Positions 37,635 through 47,525 of a stretch of DNA of 64,000 nt are shown here, one piece after another. Both the position numbers and the translations under genes were made by a program. The DNA comes from Nostoc sp. LEGE 06077 (lineage in GTDB: Bacteria; Cyanobacteriota; Cyanobacteriia; Cyanobacteriales; Nostocaceae): NCBI RefSeq assembly GCF_015207705.1, contig NZ_JADEWI010000016.1, positions 53,042-117,041 on the forward strand. The letters run 5' to 3'. Below the pieces are notes generated by a model. It did no database searches. It had not been told where the DNA came from and saw only the letters and a list, made by a program, of their open reading frames with translations. Position 1 is the first letter of the stretch. Every line of letters starts with the position of its first letter.

Positions 37635-39848
37635 TTAACTGTTGAAGCGATACATAATTACTTTACCTTTCCAATCTTCTTCGACAAATACCACATATTC
37701 ACCATTAGAACGTCGAAAAGCACGGATACCTTGGGGTATATCAATCCAACCACTTTCACCTGCAACTTCTGCGCCTGGTTTTAATGTTTTGACAGTAGCG
37801 CCTGTTTTGGCATTGTAAACGTAAACCTCTGCGGTTTTCATTTTCACGGCAAATACATAATCACCAGCAACACTCATCGCAGCGGTGGAAACTTCGCGTT
37901 TACCTGTGGTGTCGTGGGGGATGACAACGCGCCAACGGAGTGTGGGATTATTACCTTTACGCCAATTGTCAAAGCGGATAATTTCAGAACCGACAACTCC
38001 GCTATCATCACCAACCGCCGGATGATCAACCGTGAAGCCGGATAAATACATCGTATCGGTTTCGGGGAAGTATTCGATGCGGCGGACATCGGTAATTATG
38101 CTAGGAGTTTTCTGCTTCTGCATCGAACTATAGCTGTAGATAGGATTACCGTGTTGATCTAATCCTTGGAGGGGGTAATGGCGAATCCCAATTCCATCTT
38201 GAGTCCGCAAAGTTTTCCAAATATCACCTTTATTGTCTACCCACCAACCACCTAAGTAGGGATAGTCTTCGCTTTGATCATATTCACCTTGATCAAATTT
38301 ACCGTTACCGTTGCGATCGCGCCAAATCCATTCTCCTTTATTTGGTTGATAGGGCGGCCAATTTCCGCTGACTGATTTTTCCCCACCGCCATTTGTACCA
38401 ACAAACATCCCCGCCGGAATCGCAATCTTACCATCCTTAGCTGAGTCAAAACGGTAAATTTGCATAAAGCTGGCATACATATTTGTCATGAACAAAAACC
38501 GCTTACCTTGAATGCGGCGAACAAAGGTAGCATCTGGGGAAGTATGTAAACGCGGATCTTGGGGATATTTGAAGGGATTTAAGGTGTAAGCTTTATAAGT
38601 CCATTGCTTACCTGATGGCTGGTTGTAGTCCATCAAGAAGTGTTCTTGCTTGGTGAAGACTTCTAAACCATCGGTTTGCGGATCTACATCAGCATTATCC
38701 ACAAATAATAATCCGTGTAATTGCCATATTGGTTTTCCCGATGCAGAAAACTTGCGTAAGTCTGTACCGGATTTGTTAAAACCATTGCTATTGACATAGA
38801 TATTCCCGGCGGTATCTGCACCAATTCCGGTAATTCCATATAATTTCAATGGTTGCACTTCTCCAGAAGTCCCAGCATAAACGCCGCCTTTCGTCCCAAA
38901 AGTCCCCACCTGCACAGGCTGATTTTTGATGTTGTAAATTAATACTTGCTGACGCTGGCTGTTGTCTGCAACTAAAAGTCTATCTTGATGATCAATTGCG
39001 ATCGCAGTTGGTTGAGGAATATTAGTAATTTGTTGCGGTAACTGCTTACCTGTGGGGGAATAACGCAAAATCTGGTTTTGATTTTGCAGAATCCAGATAT
39101 TTGCTTGTTTATCGATAGCGATCGCCCCTGGATTAACTACACTAAAACTACGTAGTTCCTGCATAGTTTCGCTATTGTAGACGCGAATTTTATTAGTTGC
39201 TGAATCACTCACATATAACTCATTTCCTCCAGTTGCTAATCCAGTAACTTCACTTTTATTACTGACAATCAACATACTTTTATCCCAACCCCTTCCTCCG
39301 TTAAAAGGTGCTGGGTTTCCCGCTAAGTTATAGCGTCGGATAGTATACCAAGTCGTTCCTTCTAGGGGATAATCTTGATCTGTTTTACCAATTGATCCTT
39401 GTGCTAAGGCAATATAAATGTACTTATTATTAGCTGTTACCGCCTTACCACCACTACGACTCCAACCGTGAGTATCTTCTACAATCCCAATTACATTACC
39501 ATCTTTATATATACCAGCTTCTCTACCAGCTTCATCCCAATGACTATTAGTATAAACTGTGCCATTAGGAGCAACATACATTGCTTCAATATTATTTTGT
39601 ACCCACTTATCGCCACCGCCAAAAGTATTTCCTATCCAAGATGTTTTATAAGTACTTGCAGCTACACCTATAACGCTTGTTTCAGATGTTATATCCAGGG
39701 TAAAAGCAATAAATATTACAGTTATCCCCAGTAACATAAAATAAATTGGTTTTAATTTTCGCTTATTTCCTGATTTAAATATTTTTTGGATGTATTGATT
39801 AAGTTGTCGATAAATTTGTCTAAACCGCATCTGTCTATTTATTGGCAT
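37635..39848 (-). CDS. Secreted NHL-repeat beta-propeller protein
   Basis: The 737-residue protein has a basic N-terminus and one hydrophobic helix (about residues 35-52), so it is either anchored in or exported across the membrane. The rest is rich in NHL/propeller blades, for example PGAIAIDKQANIWILQNQ, PTAIAIDHQDRLLVADNSQ and GIGADTAGNIYVNSNGF. A later part contains a calcium-loop-like DRNGNGKFDQGEYD (EF-hand/dockerin style). The exact family is not known to me. It is divergent from two GT4 genes and may act on or bind surface polysaccharide, which is an inference from position only. Confidence 0.65.
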   Translation of the reverse strand: MPINRQMRFRQIYRQLNQYIQKIFKSGNKRKLKPIYFMLLGITVIFIAFTLDITSETSVIGVAASTYKTSWIGNTFGGGDKWVQNNIEAMYVAPNGTVYTNSHWDEAGREAGIYKDGNVIGIVEDTHGWSRSGGKAVTANNKYIYIALAQGSIGKTDQDYPLEGTTWYTIRRYNLAGNPAPFNGGRGWDKSMLIVSNKSEVTGLATGGNELYVSDSATNKIRVYNSETMQELRSFSVVNPGAIAIDKQANIWILQNQNQILRYSPTGKQLPQQITNIPQPTAIAIDHQDRLLVADNSQRQQVLIYNIKNQPVQVGTFGTKGGVYAGTSGEVQPLKLYGITGIGADTAGNIYVNSNGFNKSGTDLRKFSASGKPIWQLHGLLFVDNADVDPQTDGLEVFTKQEHFLMDYNQPSGKQWTYKAYTLNPFKYPQDPRLHTSPDATFVRRIQGKRFLFMTNMYASFMQIYRFDSAKDGKIAIPAGMFVGTNGGGEKSVSGNWPPYQPNKGEWIWRDRNGNGKFDQGEYDQSEDYPYLGGWWVDNKGDIWKTLRTQDGIGIRHYPLQGLDQHGNPIYSYSSMQKQKTPSIITDVRRIEYFPETDTMYLSGFTVDHPAVGDDSGVVGSEIIRFDNWRKGNNPTLRWRVVIPHDTTGKREVSTAAMSVAGDYVFAVKMKTAEVYVYNAKTGATVKTLKPGAEVAGESGWIDIPQGIRAFRRSNGEYVVFVEEDWKGKVIMYRFNS

Positions 39849-40755
39849 AATCTATATTTTTAATTAAAATTATTTAGGATGCTTGCATCTAGACAAACAT
39901 GAAAAATCCACTAGCAAAATAGTTTTGCTTAAAAATTAACTGGCGATAGTTAGTTTTGCGCTGACCCATCTAATCAACACAAATAATTGCACCCTGTTGT
40001 ATTGCAGATGAATAATTGACTACTGTCTATGGTGAGATGTTATGCGTAGTGTCACCCGATATCAGTCCGCCTGTTGGAATTTTCAACAATTAAGCTTAAT
40101 TTTTACAGGACATATTACATAGATAACAAACACTGGGGATTTTAAAATTGATATTTACCTAAAATTCATGAAAAACACACAGTTTTTTCAATTACCTGTT
40201 AGTCATTCCCAGAATAATCTTTATATTTGTATCAAGATTTACGGATAAATAGCTGAAAAAAGTAAACCTGAATACACCGCATCGACAATTATACTCAAAA
40301 TCAATATTTTTTATTACTTTGGAAAAATTTTGGAGAAAAAATGATGTAATTTAAACAACAAAATTCTGGTTGACACCAGCATCTAAATAGTTTATAAATT
40401 AGTGTCCTCTGCAAAAATATCTTTTCTTTGATGGTTCGCTTTTAAAATTTTAGTAGTTAGATATCTAGAATCAAAATCTGCACATAGTAAGACACAAAGA
40501 GTGCTGATTTTTGTAAAAATCACAGGATATAAGTATTAGTCCAATTAATCTACTGCAAAATTTAAAAAGTATTTGATCTGAGGGTGATAGTAAAAACACT
40601 GACATCTTGCGACATTCTTAATAATTAGATGTTAAGCAATGTCAACAACATCAAAATCAGGTAGGAAGCAAATTTTTAGCATTATCCACCCGACTTTAAT
40701 TGCTGGTGCAAGATGTAACAATACACACACTCAAAAAATCATAGGAGAGAGGTCA
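39849..40755. other. Long AT-rich divergent spacer
   Basis: About 0.8-0.9 kb separates the NHL gene from the GT4 pair. I see no protein family, tRNA or long repeat in it. A long leader for polysaccharide genes or a regulatory RNA is possible. The frame at 40639-40755 is discussed under the next gene. Confidence 0.4.
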
Positions 40756-41925
40756 GTGGAATATAAAAACGAAAATTTTCAGAATAAATCTGCATCTATA
40801 CTGACACTGGGTTTAGGTTGGTTTCCGAAAACACCAGGAGGATTAGAAAGATATATTTATGAACTAACTCATCAATTAGCAGAACGTCAAGACCAAATAG
40901 AATTATGTGGAGTTGGTTTACCAGAAAGTGATTTAAATTCGCCAATTCAGTTAACTAACTTAGCCAATCCTGATACTGCAATTTGGCAAAGACTTTGGTC
41001 TATCCGTAGTAAATTTCAGCACAGAAAAATTAAAAAACCCGATGCAATTAACTTGCATTTTGCATTATATAGCTTTCCGATTATGGATATTTTACCACCA
41101 AATATCCCTATCACATTTAACTTTCATGGGCCTTGGGCATCGGAAAGTGAGCAAGAAGTAGCTACTAATAAATTAAGTATTATTATCAAGCGTTGGTTAA
41201 TCGAAAAAAATACTTATAATCGCTGCGATCGCTTTATTGTTTTAAGCAAAGCCTTTGGCAATATTTTACATCAGCAATATCAAGTACCTTGGGAAAAGAT
41301 TCACATCATTCCTGGTGGTGTGAATATCCATAGATTTCAGCCAACTTTATCACCACAAGAAGCACGAAAAAAATTAGGCTGGCCAGATAATCGTCCAATA
41401 TTATTTACTTCTCGCCGCTTAGTTTATCGGATGGGTATTGACAAGTTATTACAAGCTTTAGCAATCATCAAACCTAAAATTCCTGATGTTTGGTTAGCAA
41501 TTGCTGGTCGTGGTTATATGCAAGACTCACTCCAACAGCAAGTTAAAGAATTAGACTTAGAAAATACAGTTAAGTTTTTAGGTTTCTTACCAGATGAGCA
41601 ATTACCTATAGCTTACCAAGCTGCTAATTTAACAGTTATGCCTAGCCAATCTTTTGAAGGATTTGGTTTAGCTGTAGTTGAATCTTTAGCTTGTGGTACA
41701 CCAGTTATATGTACTCCAGTTGGGGGAATGCCAGAAATTCTAACTCAATTTTCTCCAGAGTTAATTACTAGCTCAACTGAAGTTTTAGCTATTGCCGAAA
41801 AGTTAGAAAATATACTTTTAGGACAAATTCAAATTCCTTCCCGTCAAGCTTGCCGTGAGTATGCCATAACTCACTATGATTGGTCTTTAATCGCTCAAAA
41901 AGTCCGAAATGTTATTTTAAATTAA
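40756..41925 (+). CDS. GT4-family glycosyltransferase
   Basis: The protein has a GT-B fold with LGLGWFPKTPGGLERYIYEL at the N-terminus (the GGLE donor-side loop), FTSRRLVYRMGIDKLLQAL and the EX7E motif in QSFEGFGLAVVESLACGTP. I place the start at GTG 40756, which is preceded by the strong site AGGAGAGAGG; this gives about 389 residues. The frame is open from an ATG at 40639 (428 residues), but that ATG has no ribosome-binding site and the extra N-terminus looks non-family. It is followed 30 bp later by a second GT4 gene, so both are likely cotranscribed for a surface polysaccharide. Confidence 0.87.
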   Translation: MEYKNENFQNKSASILTLGLGWFPKTPGGLERYIYELTHQLAERQDQIELCGVGLPESDLNSPIQLTNLANPDTAIWQRLWSIRSKFQHRKIKKPDAINLHFALYSFPIMDILPPNIPITFNFHGPWASESEQEVATNKLSIIIKRWLIEKNTYNRCDRFIVLSKAFGNILHQQYQVPWEKIHIIPGGVNIHRFQPTLSPQEARKKLGWPDNRPILFTSRRLVYRMGIDKLLQALAIIKPKIPDVWLAIAGRGYMQDSLQQQVKELDLENTVKFLGFLPDEQLPIAYQAANLTVMPSQSFEGFGLAVVESLACGTPVICTPVGGMPEILTQFSPELITSSTEVLAIAEKLENILLGQIQIPSRQACREYAITHYDWSLIAQKVRNVILN

Positions 41926-41955
41926 AATTGCAATTTTATCAAACGTAAATATTAT

Positions 41956-43095
41956 ATGAAAATTCTATTTTTAGACCAAAGTGGTAAACCTGGTGGAGCA
42001 GAACTTTGTTTAATTGATATTGCTAAACCATACCGCGATCGCTCTTTAGTTGGTTTATTTGCAGATGGTGATTTTAAAACCTTACTCCAGCAGAATCAAA
42101 TCCCAGTTGAAGTATTAACAACAAAACCAATTCAAGTTAAAAAGCAAAGTAATTTATTCCAAGCATTAGCAAGTTTTCAACAACTAATACCTTTATTAAT
42201 TAAAGTTGTCAAAATAGCTAAAAAATACGATTTAATTTATGCTAACACCCAAAAAGCATTAGTTATTGGCGCATTAGCCAGTGTTTTATCTCGCCGTCCC
42301 TTAGTTTATCATTTACACGATATTCTTTCTTTAGAACACTTTAGCCCAATTAACTTGCGTGTTGCTGTTACCTTAGCTAATACTTTCGCATCATTAGTCA
42401 TTGCTAATTCTCAGGCTAGTCAAACAGCATTTACCCAAGCTGGAGGTAAGGCAGAAATAACCGCAATTGTCTATAACGGTTTTGCCAGTAAAAACTATCA
42501 AATTCCTGAAGCTGAAATTAAACAAATCCAACAAGAATTAGATTTAGAAAGCAAATTTGTTATCGGACATTTCAGCCGCATTGCACCGTGGAAAGGACAA
42601 CATATCTTAATTGCAGCATTAGCAAAATGTCCTCCTCAAGTCACAGCAATTTTAGTTGGTGATGCCTTATTTGGCGAACAAAATTATGCCCAAGAATTAC
42701 ACCAACAAGTTAAAACGCTAGGACTAGAAAATCGCGTTAAATTTTTAGGATTTCGTGCTGATATCCCGCAATTAATGTCAGCTTGTAATATAGTTACTCA
42801 TACCTCCACCGCACCAGAACCCTTTGGTAGAGTAATTGTTGAGGCAATGTTATGCGGTACACCTGTAATTGCAGCGAAAGCAGGCGGCGCTATGGAATTA
42901 GTCGAACATGGGGTAAATGGTTTTTTAACCACACCCGGTGATTCTAAAGAACTAGCCAAAGTAATTAACACCTGTCGTGAGGAAATAGAAATAACTGCAA
43001 CTATCGCTAACAATGCCAGAAATATTGCCAGTCAGCGTTTTGATATCGCAACTATTAATCAGCAAATTGCTCAACTGTTGAGTTCAGGAAATTAA
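41956..43095 (+). CDS. GT4-family glycosyltransferase
   Basis: The 379-residue protein starts MKILFLDQSGKPGGAELCLI, with a GGAE loop typical of GT4, and has GHFSRIAPWKGQHILIAALA and the EX7E motif in APEPFGRVIVEAMLCGTPVI in the C-terminal domain. It should use a nucleotide sugar to extend a polysaccharide or lipid-linked glycan on the cytoplasmic side of the membrane. It is the second gene of a two-gene unit with the GT4 at 40756. The donor sugar cannot be predicted. Confidence 0.9.
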   Translation: MKILFLDQSGKPGGAELCLIDIAKPYRDRSLVGLFADGDFKTLLQQNQIPVEVLTTKPIQVKKQSNLFQALASFQQLIPLLIKVVKIAKKYDLIYANTQKALVIGALASVLSRRPLVYHLHDILSLEHFSPINLRVAVTLANTFASLVIANSQASQTAFTQAGGKAEITAIVYNGFASKNYQIPEAEIKQIQQELDLESKFVIGHFSRIAPWKGQHILIAALAKCPPQVTAILVGDALFGEQNYAQELHQQVKTLGLENRVKFLGFRADIPQLMSACNIVTHTSTAPEPFGRVIVEAMLCGTPVIAAKAGGAMELVEHGVNGFLTTPGDSKELAKVINTCREEIEITATIANNARNIASQRFDIATINQQIAQLLSSGN

Positions 43096-43192
43096 TTTAC
43101 TACCAATGTGTCTACCTTAAGGCTCTGTCTAGCCTGAGAAAAAATTTTTAACCTAATCTTAGAGTTTGCTCAAGATTAAGGAAAAATTTTGT

Positions 43193-43774
43193 ATGACAAA
43201 CGATATTACTACTAATATCAACAATTCCAGTGATATTAACAAGCAAGTCAATACTTCAATTGTAATTGGCGCTCTTTTGATTATTTTAGGGATTGTAGCG
43301 ATCGCCTTACCTGTGATTACCACCATATTTGCTGAAAGTTGGGTGGCGCTAATTCTGATGTCTGCGGGGTTTGCCAAGCTTGTTTATGCTACTCATACCC
43401 GCCGCGAAGGAGGTTTTGTGTGGAAAATTCTCTTAAGCGGACTTTATATCGCTACAGGTGTAATGCTATTAGTTTATCCTCGAACTGGCATTCTCACACT
43501 CACCTTGTTACTTGGTAGCTTTTTGCTAACAGAAGGTACATTCGAGTTAATTTTAGCATTCCGCTTACGTCCCCAACAAAACTGGACATGGGTATTAGGT
43601 AATGGCATTATTACCTTATTTTTAGGCGCACTTATTTGGTTTCAGTTTCCTAGCAACGCACCTTGGCTACTCGGCACATTATTAGGTTCTAGCATTATAG
43701 TTACGGGTATTTCCCGCATCATGCTGTCATTGAATGCGCGTTCTAGCTTACCTGAATCTAATCAAGCTACATAA
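43193..43774 (+). CDS. HdeD/DUF308-family membrane protein
   Basis: The 193-residue protein has six hydrophobic helices arranged as internal pairs (IVIGALLIILGIVAIALPVI, WVALILMSAGFAKLVYA, VLLV-type helices and ALIWFQFPSNAPWLLGTLLG). This is the HdeD/DUF308 pattern; E. coli HdeD is linked to acid resistance, but its mechanism is unknown. ATG 43193, preceded by AAGGAAAAA, is used instead of the upstream TTG. A perfect terminator follows. Confidence 0.8.
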   Translation: MTNDITTNINNSSDINKQVNTSIVIGALLIILGIVAIALPVITTIFAESWVALILMSAGFAKLVYATHTRREGGFVWKILLSGLYIATGVMLLVYPRTGILTLTLLLGSFLLTEGTFELILAFRLRPQQNWTWVLGNGIITLFLGALIWFQFPSNAPWLLGTLLGSSIIVTGISRIMLSLNARSSLPESNQAT

Positions 43775-43789
43775 ATTTTACTTGCTTTG

Positions 43790-43820
43790 AGTAGAGACTT
43801 TGTATTGCAAAGTCTCTACT
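43790..43820. terminator. 13-bp perfect bidirectional terminator
   Basis: AGTAGAGACTTTG and CAAAGTCTCTACT form a perfect stem with a 5-nt loop between the converging HdeD-like gene and the gene at 43827. Confidence 0.8.
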
Positions 43821-43826
43821 TATAAA

Positions 43827-44198
43827 CTACAAACCGACTAATTCCCGCGATTCATAATCAGTCAGTTGTTGCGCGATCGCTAATCTCGCTTCTAACTTAG
43901 ATACACTAAACTGGTTACGCAGATATTCTAAATGGGCGATCGCATTGGCTTTTTCTACAGTTAGTTGAATTTGGGTATCCACCGCCTTTTGATATTCGTG
44001 ATTCAGCAACAGCACCTCAAAGCGCCGCGCCTTGCGTTGAGCATCATTTTTCAAATCCACATCAAAAGCCGCCGCCCGATCTGCATTCCCTTCAAAGCGG
44101 TTAATTTGCTGCTGTACAGCCATCAACTGCGAGTCTAGTTCATTTACACGTTGAGCAGCCTGAGCGATCGCAGATGGATAATGACTCATTTGCATCAT
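43827..44198 (-). CDS. Small coiled-coil protein, possibly LexA-controlled
   Basis: This roughly 123-residue protein is predicted to be almost fully helical, with heptad-like segments in VNELDSQLMAVQQQINRFEG and QIQLTVEKANAIAHLEYL. No family is recognised. ATG 44198 (MMQMSHYPSAI) has AGAGGA about 10 nt upstream and is preferred to the TTG at 44240. Upstream, on the same strand, a TATAAT -10 element at 44344-44349 adjoins AGTACGTTTTTACT, one base off the cyanobacterial LexA box, and the same arrangement is found before the gene at 49352. This suggests, without proving, DNA-damage control. Confidence 0.55.
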   Translation of the reverse strand: MMQMSHYPSAIAQAAQRVNELDSQLMAVQQQINRFEGNADRAAAFDVDLKNDAQRKARRFEVLLLNHEYQKAVDTQIQLTVEKANAIAHLEYLRNQFSVSKLEARLAIAQQLTDYESRELVGL

Positions 44199-44343
44199 TA
44201 AATAATCTTCCTCTGAAAATCTCAATTCATCACATAGCAAAAGAGATATCAGAAGTATTAGGAAATACTTCCATTCTCTGCTGTCAAACTTCTTCTAGGA
44301 GTAGCGAAAAGATTGCTTTTTTGATACTTTACTTGATATATCT

Positions 44344-44362
44344 ATTATAGTAAAAACGTACT
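44344..44362 (-). promoter_or_regulatory. -10 element overlapped by LexA-like box
   Basis: On the minus strand AGTACGTTTTTACT (44349-44362) runs directly into TATAAT (44344-44349). It differs from RGTACNNNDGTWCB at one position. The downstream ATAGATAT is shared with the promoter at 49652. Confidence 0.5.
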
Positions 44363-44774
44363 AAAATTGCCACAAAAAACCCGATTTGCAGACTTAAATT
44401 TACACGCAGATCAGAGAAGGCGATCGCTCCCCAAACCAATTACGTAATCTTACTTAATATTCTCTCAAAAGAGGATTAGTAAAATTCTAATCATCACCTA
44501 AATTAATTGGGTTAAGTAAATTTTCTGAATCCCAAAAGAGTTAAAGAAGTATTTTCTGCCTCTTTACTCTCGTAACTGTGCTTGGCAACTCCCAAAAAAA
44601 ACGATTGCTACAGGAAATTTTGGTATTTAACGGTAAAAACCAAAATTTTCGGTAACTTTCATGCCCTAATTCTTATTTACTTTTCCCCAGTTCAACTTAT
44701 GCAATCAATCTACGCCAGACTACTTTGACTGGTGTCTCTCCAGAAGTGTGATTAATTATTCCCAGACAAAAAAA

Positions 44775-44793
44775 GCACTGTTGCCCACAGTGC
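44775..44793. promoter_or_regulatory. Hairpin in the leader of the beta-helix gene
   Basis: GCACTGT and ACAGTGC form a 7-bp stem with a 5-nt loop, about 90 bp before the next start codon. It could be an attenuator or a terminator of upstream transcription. The 684-bp spacer 44199-44882 otherwise holds only the promoter of the gene at 43827 and AT-rich DNA. Confidence 0.4.
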
Positions 44794-44882
44794 GGTAATT
44801 TTGCGTGTTTAGCGAACTTAACAAGTAAAAAAGCTCGCTCATACTGCTGACACAGCTAAAACAAATAGGAGTGAGATCAAAA

Positions 44883-47525
44883 ATGGCTACCTTTAACGTC
44901 ACCAACACTAAAAACAGCGGACTTGGTTCATTACAGCAAGCAATTCTGAATGCCAATACCTCAGCCGGCAAAGACTTAATCAGATTTACAGGCGGACTCT
45001 TCACAGACAACATCGCCGATACCATCAGCCTTGGCGGTAGTAGTTTGTTTATTACCGACGACCTCAGCATTGATGGCAGAGGTTCAAACTTGCTGACAAT
45101 CAGTGGTAATTACAATCCAACTAAAAATAACAAAACATCGCGTGTATTTGAAATTGGCAGTGGAATCACCGTTGAAATTGAGGGATTGAAAATAGCTAAT
45201 GGCTACGCTAAAGACACCAAAGGTGGTGGCGGCATCTACAATTCCGGCAATTTAAAGCTGAATAACGTCACTATTAGCAATAACTTTTCCGGTGGTCAAA
45301 ACAGTACCGTTAATAACGGTGGTGGTATCTATAACTCCAACACAGGAGTTTTAACCCTCAACAACAGCACCATCACAGGTAACTATTCAGTTAGAGTTGA
45401 TTCTAGCAGTGGCTTCTATACAGGCAATGGCGGCGGTATCTACAACAGAGGAATCGTTACCTTAAACAGCAGTACCATCAATGCTAACTCTGCTGGTTAC
45501 TATGACAACCACTACTTCGAGGACTATAGCTACCCTAAACCTGATATTGGTAGAGGTGCAGGTATATACACCACAGGTACTGTCACAGCAAACAACAGTA
45601 CTATCAACAATAACAGAGGAAGTTATGATGGTACTGGCATATACAACACTGGTACTGTGACATTGAACGACAGCAGTGTTGATTACAATGTGACGTATGA
45701 CGGATTTAGTGGCATTGTCAGTAATGGCAACCTTACCATTAGAAATAGCAGTGTTAGCTCTAATAGTGTAGTTCGTGTTGGTGGTGCTTCATCTGGGATT
45801 GATAGCACAGGCACACTGATTATTAGCAACAGCCACATAGATAATAATTACTCATCTTGGGTAGGTGGGGTGTTGCATTCAGGTATCTTGACAGTGACCA
45901 ATAGCTCTATCAATAACAACAGTGGAAGAAGTCTTGGTGGACTTTCCGCTAATGGCACAGTAACAATAGATAACACCACCATCAATGATAATTCCTCATA
46001 CTATGAGTTTAGCGTTGCTGGTCTTAGTATACGTGGTGGCACAGCTAATGTAAGTAACAGCATCATCAGTGATAATTATTCATCGGATGGTAGTGCAGGT
46101 CTCGGTAACAGTGGCAATGTAATATTGAGCAACAGTACCATCAGCGCCAATCAAGGAGATTACAGCATCTACCAGGAAGTGAAAGTGAATCAGAATGGTA
46201 GCGCCATTCGGAATACTGCATCTGGCAATCTCACGGTTATTAATAGCACCATCACTAATAACTCTGAAGCCGACGGTACTATTGTTAATTATGGGACTGT
46301 CAATATAATTAGCTCTACGATAAGTGGTAACCAAAGTATCGGCATTCTCAATCATGGTACTGTAACAGTAGTTAACTCTACTCTTAGTGAGAACCTAAAT
46401 AGCGGCTTCTTCAACTATGGCAATGGGATAGTATTCAACTCTACCATCAACAACAACTTAGGAACTGGTGTTTATAACTCTGAGACTGGCACTATAACGC
46501 TAGTTAACAGCACCATCAGCGGAAATCAATCAAGAAGTCAAGGTGGTGGAATTTATAACTCTGGAACTTTAAACGTAAGCAACAGCACGATCGCACTCAA
46601 CACTGCTTATACCTATGAAATTGATTATTACTATAACGATTTTGGCCAACTGGTGTATTACAAAACGGATAATTACCCACCAGAATATTATCAAGTTTTT
46701 CGTGGAGCAGGGATATACAACGCAGAAACAGGTACAGCCACCATCAAAAACAGCATCATAGCTGGCAACAACGATGGTATCTCTGATGCAGTTAACCCCG
46801 ATGTTGTCGGTAACTTTATCAGCAACGGCTATAACCTCATCGGCAACCGTGATGGCAGTACAGGCTTTAACGCCAGTGAACAACTGCGAGTCAGCATTTC
46901 CGAAGTCATCGATACCGTGTTGCGCGACAACGGCGGCGCAGTCAAAACCCACGCCTTAGTTTATGGCAGTCCTGCTATTAACGGTGGTAATAACGCCGAT
47001 ATACCAGCCGACATTGCAGACTTAGACAGAGATGGCAATACTACCGAAGGCATACCTTTTGATCAACGTGGTAGGGGTTATCGACGTATTTTGAATGGTC
47101 GGGTAGACATCGGAGCTTATGAAGCCTCTGTAATTAATGGCACGGCTTATCCTAATAATCTCCGGGGTACGGCTATCAATGATCTGATTGCAGGCTTGAG
47201 AGGCGCAGATGTGCTGACAGGGGGCGCTGGTGCAGATAACTTTGTTTATACCAGCCTTGCCGATAGCGGTGATACAATTACAGACTTTGCCGTGGGTACA
47301 GACAAAATTGTCTTACAAGCACTCTGGCGGAGTTTGGATTTAAGTAACTTGAACTTCGCCACAGCCATTGCCGGCGGTTACTTGCAGTTGCAAACAGCAG
47401 GAACAGACACCTCAGTTTTAATTGACTTAGATGGTACCGCTGGTCAACGTGTGGCTTTGGAGTTGGTAAGATTACGTAATGTATCTGCTGACGCTTTGAA
47501 CGACTCCAAGAATTTTGTGTTTTAA
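44883..47525 (+). CDS. Surface beta-helix protein with RTX-like C-terminus
   Basis: The 880-residue protein consists mainly of short Asn/Ser/Thr/Gly-rich repeats with recurring GGGIYNSG, TLNNSTITGN and NNSTINNN units, which should form a long right-handed parallel beta-helix (residues about 60-690). The N-terminus (MATFNVTNTKNSGLGSLQQA) has the pattern of polymorphic outer-membrane/CSLREA-less adhesins. The last 120 residues contain ITGLRGADVLTGGAGADNFV-like RTX calcium-binding motifs and a DLDGTAG tail, suggesting type I secretion. It has no classical signal peptide. An AGGAG lies 12 nt before ATG 44883. A surface or extracellular structural role is likely. Confidence 0.8.
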   Translation: MATFNVTNTKNSGLGSLQQAILNANTSAGKDLIRFTGGLFTDNIADTISLGGSSLFITDDLSIDGRGSNLLTISGNYNPTKNNKTSRVFEIGSGITVEIEGLKIANGYAKDTKGGGGIYNSGNLKLNNVTISNNFSGGQNSTVNNGGGIYNSNTGVLTLNNSTITGNYSVRVDSSSGFYTGNGGGIYNRGIVTLNSSTINANSAGYYDNHYFEDYSYPKPDIGRGAGIYTTGTVTANNSTINNNRGSYDGTGIYNTGTVTLNDSSVDYNVTYDGFSGIVSNGNLTIRNSSVSSNSVVRVGGASSGIDSTGTLIISNSHIDNNYSSWVGGVLHSGILTVTNSSINNNSGRSLGGLSANGTVTIDNTTINDNSSYYEFSVAGLSIRGGTANVSNSIISDNYSSDGSAGLGNSGNVILSNSTISANQGDYSIYQEVKVNQNGSAIRNTASGNLTVINSTITNNSEADGTIVNYGTVNIISSTISGNQSIGILNHGTVTVVNSTLSENLNSGFFNYGNGIVFNSTINNNLGTGVYNSETGTITLVNSTISGNQSRSQGGGIYNSGTLNVSNSTIALNTAYTYEIDYYYNDFGQLVYYKTDNYPPEYYQVFRGAGIYNAETGTATIKNSIIAGNNDGISDAVNPDVVGNFISNGYNLIGNRDGSTGFNASEQLRVSISEVIDTVLRDNGGAVKTHALVYGSPAINGGNNADIPADIADLDRDGNTTEGIPFDQRGRGYRRILNGRVDIGAYEASVINGTAYPNNLRGTAINDLIAGLRGADVLTGGAGADNFVYTSLADSGDTITDFAVGTDKIVLQALWRSLDLSNLNFATAIAGGYLQLQTAGTDTSVLIDLDGTAGQRVALELVRLRNVSADALNDSKNFVF

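Noticed and set aside
33043..43095. A dedicated sialic-acid synthesis cluster
   Set aside because: The 2-epimerase is present, but no NeuB- or NeuA-like gene is seen; GT4 and PIG-L genes alone do not support it.
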